From an uncultured Roseobacter sp. (lineage in GTDB: Bacteria; Pseudomonadota; Alphaproteobacteria; Rhodobacterales; Rhodobacteraceae), in the NCBI GenBank assembly GCA_947501635.1, contig CANMWT010000003.1, forward strand, positions 372,001 through 436,000: a stretch of 64,000 nt of DNA. The letters run 5' to 3'. Under the pieces are notes generated by a model that had not been told where the DNA came from, ran no database searches, and saw only the letters and a program-made list of their open reading frames with translations. The translations under genes and the position numbers were made by a program. This document shows positions 63,285-64,000 of the stretch, piece by piece. Numbering within the stretch: position 1 is the stretch's first letter; each line of letters starts with the position of its first letter.

Positions 63285-64000
63285 CTAATCCGAAATAAAC
63301 TCAAGAGTTCTAATGGAGTTCTCTATCATATTAGATGCTGATGGGGAGTCGAAGAGCTCAGGTCTGGCAACAATTTGATCGACCAGAATACCATGGGCTG
63401 TCGCTGTTATCCGCCCTGCATCTAGTTCAGACTTTAATTGCTCAAGGGCGAATTTAACTGGCTCACGATTTCGAGAAAGAGCGTCTACACCCGGCTCACC
63501 GTAGCACGGAGTGTCATATGCCTTCTGGACCTCAGCTTCGTAGATCTTTTGAGGCATCAATCCGTCATCGAACCATTGCTTTAGCCGTCGTAGCTTAGCT
63601 TCTAAGCACTTAATTGCAGTCTGTTGTACTTCTTTCAGCATTGTTTTTTCAATGCACTGATTGCCGATCGTCGTAAGGTCCGCAAAACTATCGGGGTATC
63701 GGGCACATACTGCGGCAAAGGTCAAGCCAACCTGAAACTCACGTTCGCCGAGCTTTTGTTTGTCGATGACAAACTTTAAGTTTTTCTCTTCGTCGATTTT
63801 CTCCCACGCGGTACTTGCGGAGAAGCCCCAGCCAAACTTTTGTGCTTCTGGCTTTGCAGATAGATTTGCTGGTTTCAATATGGGTTTGAAAATTCCCTGC
63901 CCATTAATCTGAGCGTTTACTAGCGATTTGAAAACCTCAAGCATGTACTCATCAGTATCGGTTTCACCCCCCTCCAAAATCCTTACTACTATGCTTTCAT
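63285..64000 (-). CDS. Hypothetical protein, 5' end outside window
   Basis: At least 238 residues are visible and the frame is open to the right edge; the TTG at 63977 is not a supported start. The sequence includes EYMLEVFKSLVNAQINGQGIF, EREFQVGLTFAAVCARYP, IEKTMLKEVQQTAIKCLEAKLRRLKQWFDDGL and KYEAEVQKAYDTPCYG-like segments with several Cys. A C-terminal SNMIENSIRTLEFISD ends it. No family recognised. Spaced five bases from the next gene, it begins the secreted-protein/amidase run as far as visible. Confidence 0.55.
   Translation of the reverse strand, partial: ESIVVRILEGGETDTDEYMLEVFKSLVNAQINGQGIFKPILKPANLSAKPEAQKFGWGFSASTAWEKIDEEKNLKFVIDKQKLGEREFQVGLTFAAVCARYPDSFADLTTIGNQCIEKTMLKEVQQTAIKCLEAKLRRLKQWFDDGLMPQKIYEAEVQKAYDTPCYGEPGVDALSRNREPVKFALEQLKSELDAGRITATAHGILVDQIVARPELFDSPSASNMIENSIRTLEFISD

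Larger units (their letters stand above)
45062..64000. mobile_element. Integrated element at tRNA-Cys with defence and amidase cargo (right end not found)
   Basis: From the tRNA-Cys 3' end onward the gene types change to a tyrosine recombinase, small regulator, primase-helicase, type I restriction-modification with accessory genes, serine recombinase and a secreted amidase cluster. Base composition is visibly lower in GC than the host side, most strongly after 59 kb. No phage structural or conjugation genes are seen within the window. No second copy of the tRNA 3' end was found by eye, so the right boundary lies outside. The nested boundaries of one or two elements cannot be told apart. Confidence 0.75.

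Noticed and set aside
45065-64000. Search for a second copy of the tRNA-Cys 3' end as attR
   Set aside because: No match to the last 20 bases of the tRNA was seen in this range by eye, so the boundary is not claimed inside the window.

Overview
The window is a 64-kb piece of an alphaproteobacterial chromosome, most probably Rhodobacterales (Roseobacter group). The support is the sarcosine oxidase genes soxBDAG, a CcmI/RuvX/DUF1289 run, divergent metR/metF, a phytanoyl-CoA-dioxygenase/HD pair, a lone CoxL-like oxidoreductase, many small membrane proteins, high GC in most of the left part, and C-rich codon ends. No 16S rRNA is present, so the genus is inferred.

Region 1 to about 45,064 is ordinary host chromosome. 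In order it holds: the C-terminal part of an RND efflux pump, a DUF302 protein, an Atm1-type ABC exporter, a LysM protein divergent from a LOG-family enzyme, an amidohydrolase carrying an N-terminal DUF333 module, Fe superoxide dismutase, sarcosine oxidase (soxB, then soxD-soxA-soxG on the minus strand, split by three small plus-strand membrane-protein genes), ccmI-ruvX-DUF1289, a charge-polarised Gly/Asn-rich secreted protein, metR/metF, a thioesterase, a YrbL-like kinase-fold protein, an RTX calcium-binding protein, a DUF2235 hydrolase overlapping a CoxL-like gene, a PhyH oxygenase overlapping an HD-domain protein (PhnY/PhnZ-like pair), valS, an enoyl-CoA hydratase, two aminotransferases, an MsbA-like ABC transporter, a glycosyltransferase, ygfZ, efp, a PopZ-like protein, a TolC-family protein, pcm and tRNA-Cys.

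From tRNA-Cys (44,991-45,064) to the right edge the composition falls and the gene content becomes accessory. A tyrosine recombinase gene ends 86 bp from the tRNA 3' end. It is preceded on the minus strand by a small DNA-binding-like protein, a primase-SF3 helicase fusion and an unknown protein. This integrase, regulator and replication order resembles phage satellites and related integrative elements. The cargo then starts on the plus strand with a type I restriction-modification operon, hsdM-hsdS-X-Y-hsdR. X has a PD-(D/E)xK-like nuclease signature and Y looks like an abortive-infection (HEPN/Abi_C-type) protein. All five genes touch or overlap by 1-4 nt.

After a serine recombinase with repeat-rich flanks comes an AT-richer minus-strand cluster. 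It has two mutually related secreted proteins (one with a C-terminal peptidoglycan-binding domain), an incomplete gene at the right edge, and, last, a Tae4-like peptidoglycan amidase with no type VI secretion genes and no recognisable Tai4 immunity gene nearby. No right attachment site was recognised, so the island probably continues beyond 64,000.

The two places most likely to hold something undescribed are the five-gene hsd operon (51,235-58,922) and the amidase/secreted-paralogue cluster (60,865-64,000). A palindromic element present at both 49.66 kb and 60.4 kb may tie the replication module and the right-hand cargo to one regulator.
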